Below are positions 63,772 to 64,000 of a stretch of 64,000 nt of DNA, one piece after another. How positions within the stretch are numbered: position 1 is the first letter of the stretch; every line of letters starts with the position of its first letter. The notes under the pieces were generated by a model. The model had not been told where the DNA came from and did no database searches. It saw only the letters and a list, made by a program, of their open reading frames with translations. This stretch comes from Flavobacteriales bacterium (GTDB lineage Bacteria > Bacteroidota > Bacteroidia > Flavobacteriales_D > Sanyastnellaceae). Position numbers and translations under genes: made by a program. The stretch covers positions 186,001-250,000 of the forward strand of contig JADKIZ010000006.1 in assembly GCA_016722445.1 (NCBI GenBank). Reading direction: 5' to 3'.

Positions 63772-64000
63772 TTAATCTTTAATAACCGAAAAGTCCCCAA
63801 GGCTGTATTCGGCGGCTTTGCCGATCACCACTGCAGAATTTCCGATCATGGAATTGACAATGTTAACGCCATGTAGCGATGCCGAAGGCAGAACGATGCT
63901 ATTCTTAATAACAGAGCTTTCAACGATCGAGCCATCACCGATGGAAACGCAGGGACCCACCACTGAATTTTTCAGGATAACATTTTTTCCGATATAACAA
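63772..64000 (-). CDS. Sugar nucleotidyltransferase-like protein, C-terminal end only
   Basis: The frame is open to the window edge, so only the last 76 or so residues are seen. They form a left-handed beta-helix of hexapeptide type (CYIGKNVILKNSVVGPCVSI, IVLPSASLHGVNIVNSMIGN) with a short tail ending LGDFSVIKD. This end is typical of the Bacteroidota glucose-1-phosphate thymidylyltransferase/mannose-1-phosphate guanylyltransferase-like proteins encoded before TPR-DUF4292-EnvC genes. The catalytic half lies outside. Confidence 0.8.
   Translation of the reverse strand, partial: CYIGKNVILKNSVVGPCVSIGDGSIVESSVIKNSIVLPSASLHGVNIVNSMIGNSAVVIGKAAEYSLGDFSVIKD

Overview
The window reads as chromosomal DNA of a free-living Bacteroidota, most likely in the Saprospirales/Chitinophagales area. 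The lineage call is inference and rests on several signs. There are three predicted secreted proteins with type IX secretion (T9SS) or gliding-motility C-terminal domains. There is a TonB-dependent receptor with a carboxypeptidase-like N-terminal domain and a fused MurF-alanine racemase. A thymidine kinase lacks the zinc cysteines, and promoter-like TAnnTTTG boxes sit close to start codons. Both window edges cut genes: a PiT phosphate permease at the left and a sugar-nucleotidyltransferase-like protein at the right. No rRNA, CRISPR array, insertion sequence or prophage was seen.

Layout. 1-4.4 kb: PiT permease, lipoprotein-type MsrB, a 56-residue Cys-rich protein and urocanate hydratase. 4.4-11.3 kb: a TetR regulator with palindromic operator candidates, followed by a TolC/MFP/RND efflux operon and a strong terminator. 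11.3-18.8 kb: RNase R, MiaE-like hydroxylase, GNAT, a histidine kinase, a membrane lipoprotein and an NtrC-type response regulator. 18.9-24.0 kb: two runs of unrecognised envelope proteins with 4-base overlaps. 24.1-26.6 kb: an ArsR / aquaglyceroporin / low-molecular-weight phosphatase / DUF2490 cluster resembling arsenic-resistance operons that use an AqpS channel. 26.6-38.4 kb: tRNA-Leu, RseP, riboflavin synthase, two T9SS cargo proteins, tRNA-Arg and a tandem universal stress protein. 38.4-42.6 kb: a PadR operon with a perfect operator palindrome, an amino acid permease, a class V aminotransferase and a HAD hydrolase. 42.6-48.7 kb: HU-CCDC81/SPOR protein, KdsB, TonB receptor and PurH. 48.7-51.5 kb: a four-gene operon of a VTC (polyphosphate polymerase-like) domain, a DUF4956 membrane protein, a lipoprotein and a second DUF2490 protein. 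51.7-59.4 kb: YebC, thymidine kinase, MurF-Alr, a secreted S8 peptidase and a D-cysteine desulfhydrase/ACC deaminase homologue. 59.7-64.0 kb: nucleotidyltransferase, TPR lipoprotein, DUF4292 lipoprotein and an EnvC-like degenerate LytM protein, read leftward as one envelope operon.

A striking general feature is that eight genes are broken by nine single-base frameshifts: hutU, rnr, an unknown secreted protein, riboflavin synthase, padR, the HAD hydrolase (twice), the VTC-operon DUF2490 gene and the S8 peptidase. Most lie in short homopolymers, and undoing each one restores a family-typical protein. This looks more like residual sequencing error than real decay, but it must be settled before any of these genes is called a pseudogene.

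The best candidates for undescribed biology are the VTC-DUF4956-lipoprotein-DUF2490 operon, its shared DUF2490 partner in the arsenic-type operon, and the unknown outer-membrane operon at 18.97-22.03 kb.
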